From: JBJXGC01 sp046154545
Lineage (GTDB): Bacteria; Chloroflexota; Dehalococcoidia; Tepidiformales; Tepidiformaceae
DNA: 26,885 nucleotides
Assembly: GCA_046154545.1 (NCBI GenBank)
Contig: JBJXGC010000112.1
Span: forward strand, 1 to 26,885
Direction: 5' to 3'
Part shown: positions 20,375 through 26,885 of the stretch, in pieces
How positions within the stretch are numbered: the stretch's first letter is position 1
How the letters are laid out: each line of letters opens with the position of its first letter
Translations under genes and position numbers: made by a program
Notes under the pieces: generated by a model
Database searches by the model: none
The model's input: the letters and a program-made list of their open reading frames with translations, nothing else
What the model was told of the DNA's origin: nothing

Positions 20375-21328
20375 ATGACGGAGTATTTCATCCGCCGGTT
20401 CGGCGTCGCCTTGCTGACGATCGCCGGGGCCGCGTTCCTCGTCTTTTCCACCGTGCGCTTCCTCCCGGGGGACACGGTCGATGTGCTGTTGCAGTCGGGC
20501 GGCTATGCGGACGTGAAGACACGGGACGACGTGGCGAAAGCGCTGGGGATCGACCGGCCGCTGCTGGTCCAGTTTGGGTCGTGGATGGGCGGCCTGGCCC
20601 AGGGCGACTTCGGCGACTCGCTCATCACGAAGCGTCCGATTGGGACCGACCTCTCGAGCGCCCTGCCCGTGACGCTCGAACTGGGGTTGCTCTCGGTATT
20701 TTTCGCCACGGTGATCGGCGTACCGATCGGTGTGTTCTCTGCCGTACGCCAAAACACTATTCTCGACTACGCGGCGCGGACCGTCTCCGTGTTCTTCTTA
20801 TCAGTCCCCGGGTTCCTGATCGGGACGGCGGTCATCGTCTTCGGTTCAAAGTGGTTCAACTGGTCACCGGCCCTGGAGTACAAGTCGCTCTTCGAGGACC
20901 CGGTCGCGAATATCAAGCAGTTTTGGATGCCTTCATTGCTGCTCGGGCTGGGTGGCTCGGCGGGGCTGATGCGGTTCACGCGGACCGCCGTGCTGGAGAT
21001 CATCCGCCAGGATTACATTCGCACTGCGCGGTCGAAGGGGCTCCGGGAATCGACCACGATCTGGCGCCACATCCTACGCAACTCCCTCCTTCCTGTGATA
21101 ACGGTGATCGGGATCTACCTGGCGTACATCATCGGTGGCTCGATCATTTTCGAGCGCATGTTTTCACTTCCCGGACTGGGGCGGTACTTCTTCAACGCGG
21201 TCTCGAAGCGGGACTACCCCAGCATTCAGGCAGTGGGACTGATCTACGCCGTCTTCGTCATCCTCGTAAATCTCGTTACGGACCTGATGTACGTGGTCGC
21301 TGACCCCCGCATCCGCTACCGCAACTAG
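20375..21328 (+). CDS. ABC transporter permease, DppB/OppB type
   Basis: A 317-aa inner-membrane permease. The N-terminus YFIRRFGVALLTIAGAAFLVF is the typical first helix of the DppB class, followed by a periplasmic segment (LPGD ... LGIDRPLLVQFGSWMGGLAQGDFGDS) and about five further helices. The EAA loop that contacts the ATPase reads DYIRTARSKGLRESTTIWRHILRNSLLP. With the DppC-type protein encoded next it would form the channel of a peptide- or opine-type importer. AAAGGA lies 7 bases before ATG 20375. No ATPase gene follows in the window. Confidence 0.92.
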   Translation: MTEYFIRRFGVALLTIAGAAFLVFSTVRFLPGDTVDVLLQSGGYADVKTRDDVAKALGIDRPLLVQFGSWMGGLAQGDFGDSLITKRPIGTDLSSALPVTLELGLLSVFFATVIGVPIGVFSAVRQNTILDYAARTVSVFFLSVPGFLIGTAVIVFGSKWFNWSPALEYKSLFEDPVANIKQFWMPSLLLGLGGSAGLMRFTRTAVLEIIRQDYIRTARSKGLRESTTIWRHILRNSLLPVITVIGIYLAYIIGGSIIFERMFSLPGLGRYFFNAVSKRDYPSIQAVGLIYAVFVILVNLVTDLMYVVADPRIRYRN

Positions 21329-21360
21329 AGACCGCCAGCGTCGGGAGGCGCGCCAAGCTC

Positions 21361-22281
21361 ATGACGACCGATTCGACGAGTACAGCCAGCGGCGGTCCGC
21401 AGGCCGATATCTTCGCTCCGTCAGCGCGCAAGTCGTTCTGGATGGAAGCCCTCGGAATGTTGGTGCGCCAGCACACGTTCGAGTTCGCCGTCGGTGGTGG
21501 CTGTATATTGCTCATGCTGTTGGCCGGCATCTTCGCGCCGCTGATCGCCCGTGACGACCCGAACTTCCAGGATGTCCGGGCGGTGTCGGCCGCCCCGAGT
21601 CTTTCGCACCCTTTCGGGACGGACAACATCGGCCGTGACCTTTTCAGCCGGGTGGCGTACGGGGCTCGCGTGTCGCTGACCGTTGGGTTCGCCTCGGTCG
21701 CGCTGGGGATTGCGGTGGCGACTATCGTGGGCGTGGCTTCCGGCTATTCGGGGCGTTGGATAGACATGGTATTGCAGAGATTCGTTGACATGCTGATGGC
21801 ATTTCCGACGCTCATCCTCATCTTGCTGGTAGTGTCGATATTCGGTTCGAACCTGCGGAATGTGATCTTTGCGATCTCCATTTTCTTGATCGCCGCACCA
21901 TCGCGCGTGGTGAGAGCTGAAGTGCTCTCGGTTAAGGAGCGTCCGTACATCGAAGCAGCACGATCGATCGGTTGCACGAACTTCCAGATCATCATGAGAC
22001 ATATCCTGCCCAACATCGTCCACATCGTCGTCATCATGATCAGCATTAACATCGGCGGGGCGATCATCGTGGAGGCGTCGTTGAGCTTCCTGGGGCTCGG
22101 TGTCCCGCCTCCTGCCGCGACCTGGGGCAACATGATCGCCGGTCCGGGGACGTTCTACCTGCAGAAGGCGCCGTGGATGGTGCTCGCGCCGGGACTGGCG
22201 CTGGCGCTCACTGTCTACGCCTTCAACATGCTAGGCGACGCGCTGAGAGACGTGTTAGACCCGCGCCTGAGGGTCGGGTAG
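21361..22281 (+). CDS. ABC transporter permease, DppC/OppC type
   Basis: A 306-aa inner-membrane permease. After a hydrophilic start it has the OppC_N-type first helix (ILLMLLAGIFAPLI). The FGTDNIGRDLFSRVAYGARVSL segment is diagnostic of DppC proteins. The EAA loop reads RPYIEAARSIGCTNFQIIMRHILPN. A final segment, SFLGLGVPPPAATWGNMI, is also typical. GGGAGG lies about 12 bases upstream of ATG 21361, a rather long spacing. It is the last gene of the rightward operon: the ATPase partners (DppD/DppF type) are missing, and 14 bases later comes the stop of the convergent SdpI-like gene. Confidence 0.92.
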   Translation: MTTDSTSTASGGPQADIFAPSARKSFWMEALGMLVRQHTFEFAVGGGCILLMLLAGIFAPLIARDDPNFQDVRAVSAAPSLSHPFGTDNIGRDLFSRVAYGARVSLTVGFASVALGIAVATIVGVASGYSGRWIDMVLQRFVDMLMAFPTLILILLVVSIFGSNLRNVIFAISIFLIAAPSRVVRAEVLSVKERPYIEAARSIGCTNFQIIMRHILPNIVHIVVIMISINIGGAIIVEASLSFLGLGVPPPAATWGNMIAGPGTFYLQKAPWMVLAPGLALALTVYAFNMLGDALRDVLDPRLRVG

Positions 22282-22287
22282 GCGCCA

Positions 22288-22310
22288 GATAGACGTTACG
22301 GCTGTGGTTG
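22288..22310 (+). repeat. Right copy of the 23-bp imperfect direct repeat
   Basis: Partner of 17307-17329 (20 of 23 identical). This copy begins in the 14-base gap after the DppC-type gene and runs over the last codons and stop of the SdpI-like gene on the other strand. Confidence 0.45.
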
Positions 22311-22676
22311 GGCATCCGGGACGGCGTTGGCGGCGTTCAGGGCGGTGGTCAGGCTGCTGAAGACGGAGCCGAGCAGGATGCCGACGGTTGCCAGGCCGAC
22401 GAAGAGGAGCGCCGCCGGGCCCACCTTCCCGAAGAACGCGAACGGCGCGAAGGCGAGGGCGATCGAGGCGACGGCGACACCGCCGAAGAGCAGCATGGGC
22501 CCGCCGGATTGGTGCGCCCGGCGCCAGGCCTCTTCGCTCTTCGTGGTGGCGGGCAGGCGGATACCCGCCCAGTAGTTCCTGGGCAACCGGCCCAGGAGAC
22601 CGAGCAACCCAACCGTCGAGATGGCGACGCCGCCAAGACCGATGATGAGGAAGGCGAGACCGACCACGACGTCCAT
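22296..22676 (-). CDS. SdpI-family-like small membrane protein
   Basis: A 126-aa membrane protein with three or four hydrophobic segments (about 2-25, 60-80, 85-110). Between the first two lies a cytoplasmic loop, RNYWAGIRLPATTKSEEAWRRAH, which matches the SdpI domain consensus (N-x-x-x-G-x-R-x-P-x-T-x-x-x-x-x-W). SdpI is the immunity protein and signal receptor for the Bacillus toxin SdpC; in most bacteria such proteins have unknown roles. No SdpC-like gene is present. The ATG is only 3 bases after the argD-type stop, so both are in one transcript. The C-terminus is hydrophilic and its codons overlap the right copy of the repeat. Confidence 0.75.
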   Translation of the reverse strand: MDVVVGLAFLIIGLGGVAISTVGLLGLLGRLPRNYWAGIRLPATTKSEEAWRRAHQSGGPMLLFGGVAVASIALAFAPFAFFGKVGPAALLFVGLATVGILLGSVFSSLTTALNAANAVPDAQPQP

Positions 22677-22679
22677 CGC

Positions 22680-23879
22680 CTACTTGCCCGGGGCGACGAC
22701 GGAGCGGATGGCGTCTTCGAGGATCTCCGTCGCGCGGTCGATTTCACCTTCGCTGACGATTAGCGGCGGCATGAGGCGGACGGCGTTGGGGCGCACGTTG
22801 TTCACGAGCAGCCCTCGCTCACGGCAGGCAGCGGTCACGTCGGCCGAGATGTCGCTGGAGAACTGGACGGCGATGAGGAGCCCACGTCCGCGGACTTCCG
22901 TCACCTCGGGCGTCCGATCTTCGATTGAGCGGAGGCGGGAGAGAAGCCGTTCCGACGCCTGGTTGCAGTTCTTGAGGACGCCACCGTGGAGGACGAAATC
23001 GACGGTGGCCAGGCCGGTCGCCGTAGCCAGGGGGTTCGCGCCGAAGGTCGTGCCATGGTCACCGGGGACGAAGTGGAGGGCGATCGCGTCCTTCGCGAGG
23101 ACGGCGCCGATGGGCACCCCGCCGGCGAGGCCCTTGGCGAGGGTCATGATGTCGGGCTCGACGCCTTCGTGTTCGTAGGCGAAGAGCTTGCCGGTGCGCC
23201 CGATACCGGTCTGGATCTCGTCGAAGATGAGGAGCAGGCCCTTTTCGTTGCACCAATCACGGACACCCTGGAGGTAGCCGGGGGCGGGCATGTTGACGCC
23301 ACCCTCGCCCTGGATCGGTTCGAGCAGGACCGCCACGGTGTTCGCGTCCGTAGCGGCCTTGATGGCTTCAAGGTCGTTCCAGGGGACGATGGTGGCGCCG
23401 GCGACCATCGGTTCGAACGGCTCGCGGTAGCGGGCCGTGCCAGTCACGGAGAGGGCGCCCATGGAGCGGCCGTGGAAGCCGTTCTCTGTGCTGATAATTC
23501 CGTAGGCGCCGCCCTTCGTGTCATGGCCCCAGCGGCGGGCGAGCTTGAGTGCACCTTCGATCGCCTCGGCCCCGGAGTTGCAGAAGAAGACGCGGTCAAG
23601 GCAGGAGTTCTCGACGAGGAGCTTCGCCAGTTCGATCATCGGCTTCGTGTAGTAGAGGTTCGAGGTGTGGATGAGGGTTGCCGCCTGCTCGGCGACGGCC
23701 TTCGCGACGACGGGGTGGGCGTGGCCGAGGATGTTGACAGCGATGCCGCCGACGAAGTCGAGATACTCCTTGCCATCGGTGTCCCAGGCGCGGGTGCCCT
23801 CGCCGCGCTCGATGACGATCGGCTGGCGTCCGTAGTTCTGGAAGAGGTACTTCTTCTCCTCGGCGATCCAATCAGTCAT
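22680..23879 (-). CDS. argD: Acetylornithine/ornithine-type class III aminotransferase (argD-like)
   Basis: A 399-aa PLP enzyme of fold type I, class III. Visible features are DFVGGIAVNILGHAHP, NSGAEAIEGALKLAR (phosphate-binding turn), FHGRSMGALSVTG, EPIQGEGGVN, LIFDEIQTGIGRTGKLFAYEH with Asp220 binding the pyridine nitrogen, and TLAKGLAGGVPIGA with Schiff-base Lys249. This pattern and length fit acetylornithine aminotransferase, the fourth arginine step. Succinylornithine, ornithine and 4-aminobutyrate aminotransferases are close and not excluded. The start ATG 23879 is preferred over a longer frame because MTDWIAEEKKYLFQNYGRQP matches family starts and GGGGGAT lies upstream. argG on the same strand supports an arginine role. 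Confidence 0.88.
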   Translation of the reverse strand: MTDWIAEEKKYLFQNYGRQPIVIERGEGTRAWDTDGKEYLDFVGGIAVNILGHAHPVVAKAVAEQAATLIHTSNLYYTKPMIELAKLLVENSCLDRVFFCNSGAEAIEGALKLARRWGHDTKGGAYGIISTENGFHGRSMGALSVTGTARYREPFEPMVAGATIVPWNDLEAIKAATDANTVAVLLEPIQGEGGVNMPAPGYLQGVRDWCNEKGLLLIFDEIQTGIGRTGKLFAYEHEGVEPDIMTLAKGLAGGVPIGAVLAKDAIALHFVPGDHGTTFGANPLATATGLATVDFVLHGGVLKNCNQASERLLSRLRSIEDRTPEVTEVRGRGLLIAVQFSSDISADVTAACRERGLLVNNVRPNAVRLMPPLIVSEGEIDRATEILEDAIRSVVAPGK

Positions 23880-24021
23880 TACATCCCCCGGCCCGTGTTC
23901 GTGAATGGGACATGGTAGCGGGGCGGGGGGGCGGCGGCGAGCGGAAGCCGACAACGGTGCCCTGTGACGGCTGACCGCAAACGAGCCGCGACTGGCTGAA
24001 CGGCGACCTCCACCTCGACCA

Positions 24022-24063
24022 CCAGAATGCCCCGGCGCGAAATCGCGGCCGGGGCATTCCTGG
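24022..24063 (-). terminator. Long stem-loop after the second DinB gene, without a U tract
   Basis: CCAGAATGCCCCGGC (24022-24036) pairs with 24048-24063, with one bulged G; an inner GCG/CGC adds 3 bp. It begins 20 bases past the DinB stop at 24084 and lies before the argD-type gene. There is no T run on either side, so it may be a Rho-assisted terminator or an mRNA-processing hairpin rather than a classical intrinsic terminator. Confidence 0.45.
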
Positions 24064-24083
24064 GTTCGAACAACCGGCGACGG

Positions 24084-24530
24084 CTATGCGCCGCGGAGTG
24101 ACTTCAGCTGCTTGGCGTGGTCGTTCAAGTGGTAGGCGACGACGCCGATGACCTGGCCGAGGGTCGTCTTCCCGAGCGGCCCGAACTCCATCTCGGCGCC
24201 AAGCTGACTGTCCTGGACTTTGTCCACCACGCTCATCAGCCCGGCGTGGGCTCCCGGCGTGGCGGCGAGCGCCGCATCCACGTCGGCGAACGACGGTTGT
24301 GATGGCGCTCCAGCCTGGAGGCCGGCGGCCTTGGCGATCCCCCCGGCAAAGAAGCCAGAGGCGCCGGCGATGTGCTCGGCCACCTGGCGGGCGGACCAGC
24401 CATCCTCGCCACCGGTGGAGGCGGCCGGCTTGCGTTCCCAGTGGGGCCCGGCGAGCTTGAGTTCGGCCGTGTAGTCGCCGAATGCTGTTGCGATGTCCGC
24501 ACGAAGGCCGCTCGCGGTCGTTTCTGCCAT
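24084..24530 (-). CDS. DinB_2-type four-helix-bundle protein
   Basis: A 148-aa protein of the DinB superfamily. The helix-2 motif GWSARQVAEHIAG supplies His53 and the C-terminal motif AYHLNDHAKQL supplies His134 and His138, giving the usual metal triad. Pro29-His30-Trp31 follows the first helix, as in many members. Function is unknown; related enzymes transfer or isomerise thiol adducts. GGATGGTG precedes ATG 24530, and a TACTCT box (24555 to 24550, minus strand) could be its own -10. It is only distantly similar to the DinB protein at 2201-2719. It lies 101 bases downstream of the CoA-transferase gene on the same strand. Confidence 0.78.
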   Translation of the reverse strand: MAETTASGLRADIATAFGDYTAELKLAGPHWERKPAASTGGEDGWSARQVAEHIAGASGFFAGGIAKAAGLQAGAPSQPSFADVDAALAATPGAHAGLMSVVDKVQDSQLGAEMEFGPLGKTTLGQVIGVVAYHLNDHAKQLKSLRGA

Positions 24531-24631
24531 GAATCACCATCCTGATCGAAGAGTAAGCGCAAGTCTGGCGGCAAGGAGGGCTGTGCGCTACCGGGTGCGG
24601 GGCGCGTAACGCGTGACGGCGCGGTCTGCCT

Positions 24632-25843
24632 TCAGATGGAACCGGTCTCCCGGAGATGGGTGATGGCGTCCCAATCGAGGCCGAGTTCGAGCAAGACCTC
24701 TTCGCTGTGCTGGCCGTGCTCCGGCGGTGGCGCCGCCCGGCCGGCGACCTCGCCGTTGAGTGCGATCGGCGTGCCGCTGACGAGGATCTCGCCGGCCGCG
24801 GGGTGGTCCATCGGGCGCAGATAGCCGTTGGCCAGGGCCTGCTCGCTCTGAAGGACGGAGCGGTAGTCCACGACATCGGTCGCGAGGATGTCCGCGGCGG
24901 TCAGGTCGGCCAGCCAGGCGGCGGTCGTCCGGGTGGGCAGGACCTGATCGAGCAAGATCCGGATCTTCTCGCCGTTCAGGTTGCGGGCCCGGTTCGCGCC
25001 GAGTTCGGGATCGTGCTCGGCGTACTCGATGCCGAGGATCCGGCAGAACGTTGGCCAGCGGCGATCATCGACGCCGGCGATCGCGAGGTAGCCGTCGGCA
25101 GTCGGGAAGGCGCCCCAGATGCCGTGGATGAACTGGTGGCCGCGGCCGGCCCGGCGCGGTTCCTTCCCGGTGAGCGCCGTGTAGTTAATCTCCCAGCACT
25201 GCATGGCGATCATCGTGCCGTAGATGGAGACGTCTACGCGCTGGGCCTCACCGGTGCGCTCGCGGGCGAAGAGGCCGGCAAGGATGCCGGCGGCGAGCGA
25301 GAGGCCGCCGGAGGTGTCGGCGACGGCGAAGGGCGCGGGCATGGGGTGGCCGCCCTCGACGCCACCCTTGGCCATGAGGCCGCTCGCTGCCTGGGCGAGG
25401 GCGTCGCGGCTGGGCCGCTGGACCCATGGGCCCTGCGGCCCCCAGGAGCTGCCCTGGGCGAAGACGATCCGCGGGTTGGCAACCTTCAGCGCTTCGAAAC
25501 CGAGGCCGAGCCGGTCGAGGACACCCGGCCGGTAGTTCGTGAGGAGGACGTCGCAGGCGGCCGCCAGCCGGTGCACGATGTCGATGCCGCCCGGCGTCTT
25601 GAGGTCAACGGTGATGCTGCGCTTGCCCCGGTTCATCCCAAGGAAGTAGGGCGAAACGTCCGGGTTCTTCGTCCCTTCGCCGCCCAGGACTCCGGCGAGG
25701 GCCCAGCGGCTGAGATCACCGGTCTCGCGGTTCTCGACCTTAACGACATCAGCGCCCAGGTCTGAGAGCAGGAGCGCGGCGAACGGGCCCTGGATCTCCT
25801 GGGCGATTTCAACGACCTTGACCCCGTCGAGCGGCAGGCTCAT
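24632..25843 (-). CDS. Class III (CaiB/BaiF/FRC) CoA-transferase
   Basis: A 403-aa CoA-transferase. The N-terminus PLDGVKVVEIAQEIQGPFAALLLSDLGADVVKVEN is diagnostic, as are FLGMNRGKRSITVDLKTPGG and VLLTNYRPGVLDRLGL. The catalytic aspartate is Asp176 in VADTSGG, aligned with Asp169 of formyl-CoA transferase. These enzymes move CoA between carboxylic acids (carnitine, bile acids, succinate, oxalate, mesaconate) via an aspartyl-CoA anhydride. The acid used here cannot be read. GAGGAGGG lies 4 bases before ATG 25843. The upstream neighbour is a YhdH-type reductase 80 bases away on the same strand, so the pair may activate an acid and reduce the unsaturated CoA ester; that is inference. Confidence 0.92.
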   Translation of the reverse strand: MSLPLDGVKVVEIAQEIQGPFAALLLSDLGADVVKVENRETGDLSRWALAGVLGGEGTKNPDVSPYFLGMNRGKRSITVDLKTPGGIDIVHRLAAACDVLLTNYRPGVLDRLGLGFEALKVANPRIVFAQGSSWGPQGPWVQRPSRDALAQAASGLMAKGGVEGGHPMPAPFAVADTSGGLSLAAGILAGLFARERTGEAQRVDVSIYGTMIAMQCWEINYTALTGKEPRRAGRGHQFIHGIWGAFPTADGYLAIAGVDDRRWPTFCRILGIEYAEHDPELGANRARNLNGEKIRILLDQVLPTRTTAAWLADLTAADILATDVVDYRSVLQSEQALANGYLRPMDHPAAGEILVSGTPIALNGEVAGRAAPPPEHGQHSEEVLLELGLDWDAITHLRETGSI

Positions 25844-25923
25844 GCGACCCTCCTCGCGGCCTTTCGCCGCGGGGCGGAGTATGCCGAGCGCAGCCGGGCC
25901 TCACAAGAGCCCGAGGGTGGGCG

Positions 25924-26885
25924 CTACCCGCCGACGCGGATGAGGACGCGGCCCCGGACTTTGCCCTGGAGGATTTGGGCGCAGGCCGCGGGGATGCCGT
26001 CGAGGTCGCTTTCGTGGGCGATCGATTCGAGGAGGCCCTTGACCTTGAGGTCGCCGGCCATCCGCTGCCAGAGGGGCGGCCGCTGGGCGATGGGGAAGTT
26101 CACGGACTCGATGCCGAGCAGGTTCACGCCGCGGAGGATGAAGGGGAAGACCGACGTCGAAAAGGGGCCACCGCCGGTCAGGCCAGAGGTGGCCACGGAA
26201 CCGGCGTACTTCGTGGTGCGCAGCAGGTAGGCAGTCGTCGCGCCGCCAACCGGGTCGACCGCGCCAGCCCAGCGCTCGGACTCCATAGGCCGAGTGCTCT
26301 CGGCGCTGACCTCCTCACGGGTGAGGATCTCCGTGGCGCCGAGGTCCTTGAGAAACTGATGCTCGTCGGCCTTGCCCGTGCTGGCGGCGACGGTGTAGCC
26401 AAGGCCGGCAAGCATGCTCACGGCCGTGCTGCCAACGCCACCGGTCGCACCGGTGACGAGGACCGGGCCGCGGTCCGGGGTGACGCCGTGGGCCTGGAGG
26501 GCCGCCACTGACATGGCGGCAGTGAAGCCGGCGGTGCCGAGGGCCGCCGCCTCCTTCGTCGAGAGGCCAGCAGGAAGCGCGCAGACCCACTTCGCCGGGA
26601 TCCGGGCCAGCTCAGCGTAGCCACCCCAGTGGCTCACGCCCACGTCGTAGCCGATGACGACGACGCCCTGGCCCTTCGTGAAACGGCTGTCGCTCGACTC
26701 CACCACCGTCCCGGCGAGGTCGATGCCAGGGACCATCGGGTAGGTGCGGACGACGCTGCTTTTGGGCTGACAGGCGAGGCCGTCTTTATAGTTCACACCC
26801 GACCACTCGACCCGGATGGTGACTTCGCCAGCGGGGAGGTCGGATTCGGCGACGGTGGTAACGGCCGCTGAGAACTGGTCGTCTA
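25924..26885 (-). CDS. YhdH/AcuI-type quinone oxidoreductase (acrylyl-CoA reductase family), 5' end cut by the window
   Basis: At least 319 residues of a medium-chain dehydrogenase/reductase. The frame stays open to the right edge, so about ten N-terminal residues are probably missing; GTG 26796 is internal, because the preceding codons read LPAGEVTIRVEWSGVNYKDGLA, a family motif. Then follow YPMVPGIDLAGTVVES, GGYAELARIPAKW, LGTAGFTAAMSV and VTGATGGVGSTAVSMLAGLGY (NADPH-binding Rossmann turn). The C-terminal part, RGVNLLGIESVN, is typical of YhdH/AcuI. There is no zinc-site cysteine, as usual for the quinone-reductase branch. AcuI reduces acrylyl-CoA to propionyl-CoA with NADPH. The neighbouring CoA-transferase is consistent with CoA-ester metabolism. 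Confidence 0.87.
   Translation of the reverse strand, partial: DDQFSAAVTTVAESDLPAGEVTIRVEWSGVNYKDGLACQPKSSVVRTYPMVPGIDLAGTVVESSDSRFTKGQGVVVIGYDVGVSHWGGYAELARIPAKWVCALPAGLSTKEAAALGTAGFTAAMSVAALQAHGVTPDRGPVLVTGATGGVGSTAVSMLAGLGYTVAASTGKADEHQFLKDLGATEILTREEVSAESTRPMESERWAGAVDPVGGATTAYLLRTTKYAGSVATSGLTGGGPFSTSVFPFILRGVNLLGIESVNFPIAQRPPLWQRMAGDLKVKGLLESIAHESDLDGIPAACAQILQGKVRGRVLIRVGG

Noticed and set aside
24061..24080. GGGTTCGAACAACC looks like a T-loop
   Set aside because: The flanking stem does not pair and there is no tRNA body; it lies just past a separate hairpin.

Overview
This is a GC-rich (about two-thirds G+C by eye) bacterial chromosomal segment with no rRNA, tRNA, CRISPR array, transposase or phage gene that I can see. 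The gene content suggests a Chloroflexota-like organism (Dehalococcoidia or SAR202-like lineages): F420/flavin LLM oxidoreductases, class III CoA-transferase, YhdH-type reductase, Ldh_2 and GMC oxidoreductases, DinB proteins, and a Pro/Thr-rich lipoprotein ending in an Excalibur-like Ca-binding motif. This is inference from family composition; no phylogenetic marker was compared.

Layout. 1-1800: the start of a leftward SDR-like gene, a divergent lipoprotein, and an envelope protein with a membrane segment at each end, closed by a clear intrinsic terminator. 1819-2200: gene-poor, possibly a decayed gene. 2201-8790: an oxidoreductase district with DinB, LLM oxidoreductase, Ldh_2 dehydrogenase, GMC oxidoreductase, a tandem EthD protein and a second LLM oxidoreductase. 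8885-9591: a Phd/YefM-PIN toxin-antitoxin (TA) pair. 9612-14966: leuS, an MgtC-like protein coupled to an unknown Cys-containing protein, and a GH13 alpha-glucosidase, all leftward. 15013-15705: a second, unrelated TA pair (RHH-VapC). 15715-17282: a small unknown gene coupled to argG. 17390-22281: a rightward operon of a phosphotriesterase-family metal hydrolase, a Tat/lipobox peptide-type binding protein and two permeases, with no ATPase gene. 22296-26885: leftward SdpI-like protein, argD-type aminotransferase, DinB, CoA-transferase and a YhdH/AcuI-type reductase that runs off the right edge.

How the genes work together. The oxidoreductases, EthD protein, CoA-transferase, acrylyl-CoA-reductase-like protein and the hydrolase/ABC operon fit an oligotroph oxidising varied organic molecules, but no single pathway can be read. 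argG and argD-type genes lie on the same strand on either side of the rightward hydrolase/ABC operon. That operon is bracketed by two similar 23-bp sequences in the same orientation, so it may be an insertion into an older arginine-gene neighbourhood.

The most systematic signal is regulatory. Eight genes have a -10-like hexamer only 6-10 bases before the start codon and no Shine-Dalgarno, as expected of leaderless (or nearly leaderless) mRNAs, while the other genes carry ordinary purine-rich ribosome sites. Both TA pairs have an inverted repeat over the promoter. I did not find a clearly new multi-gene defence or biosynthetic system.
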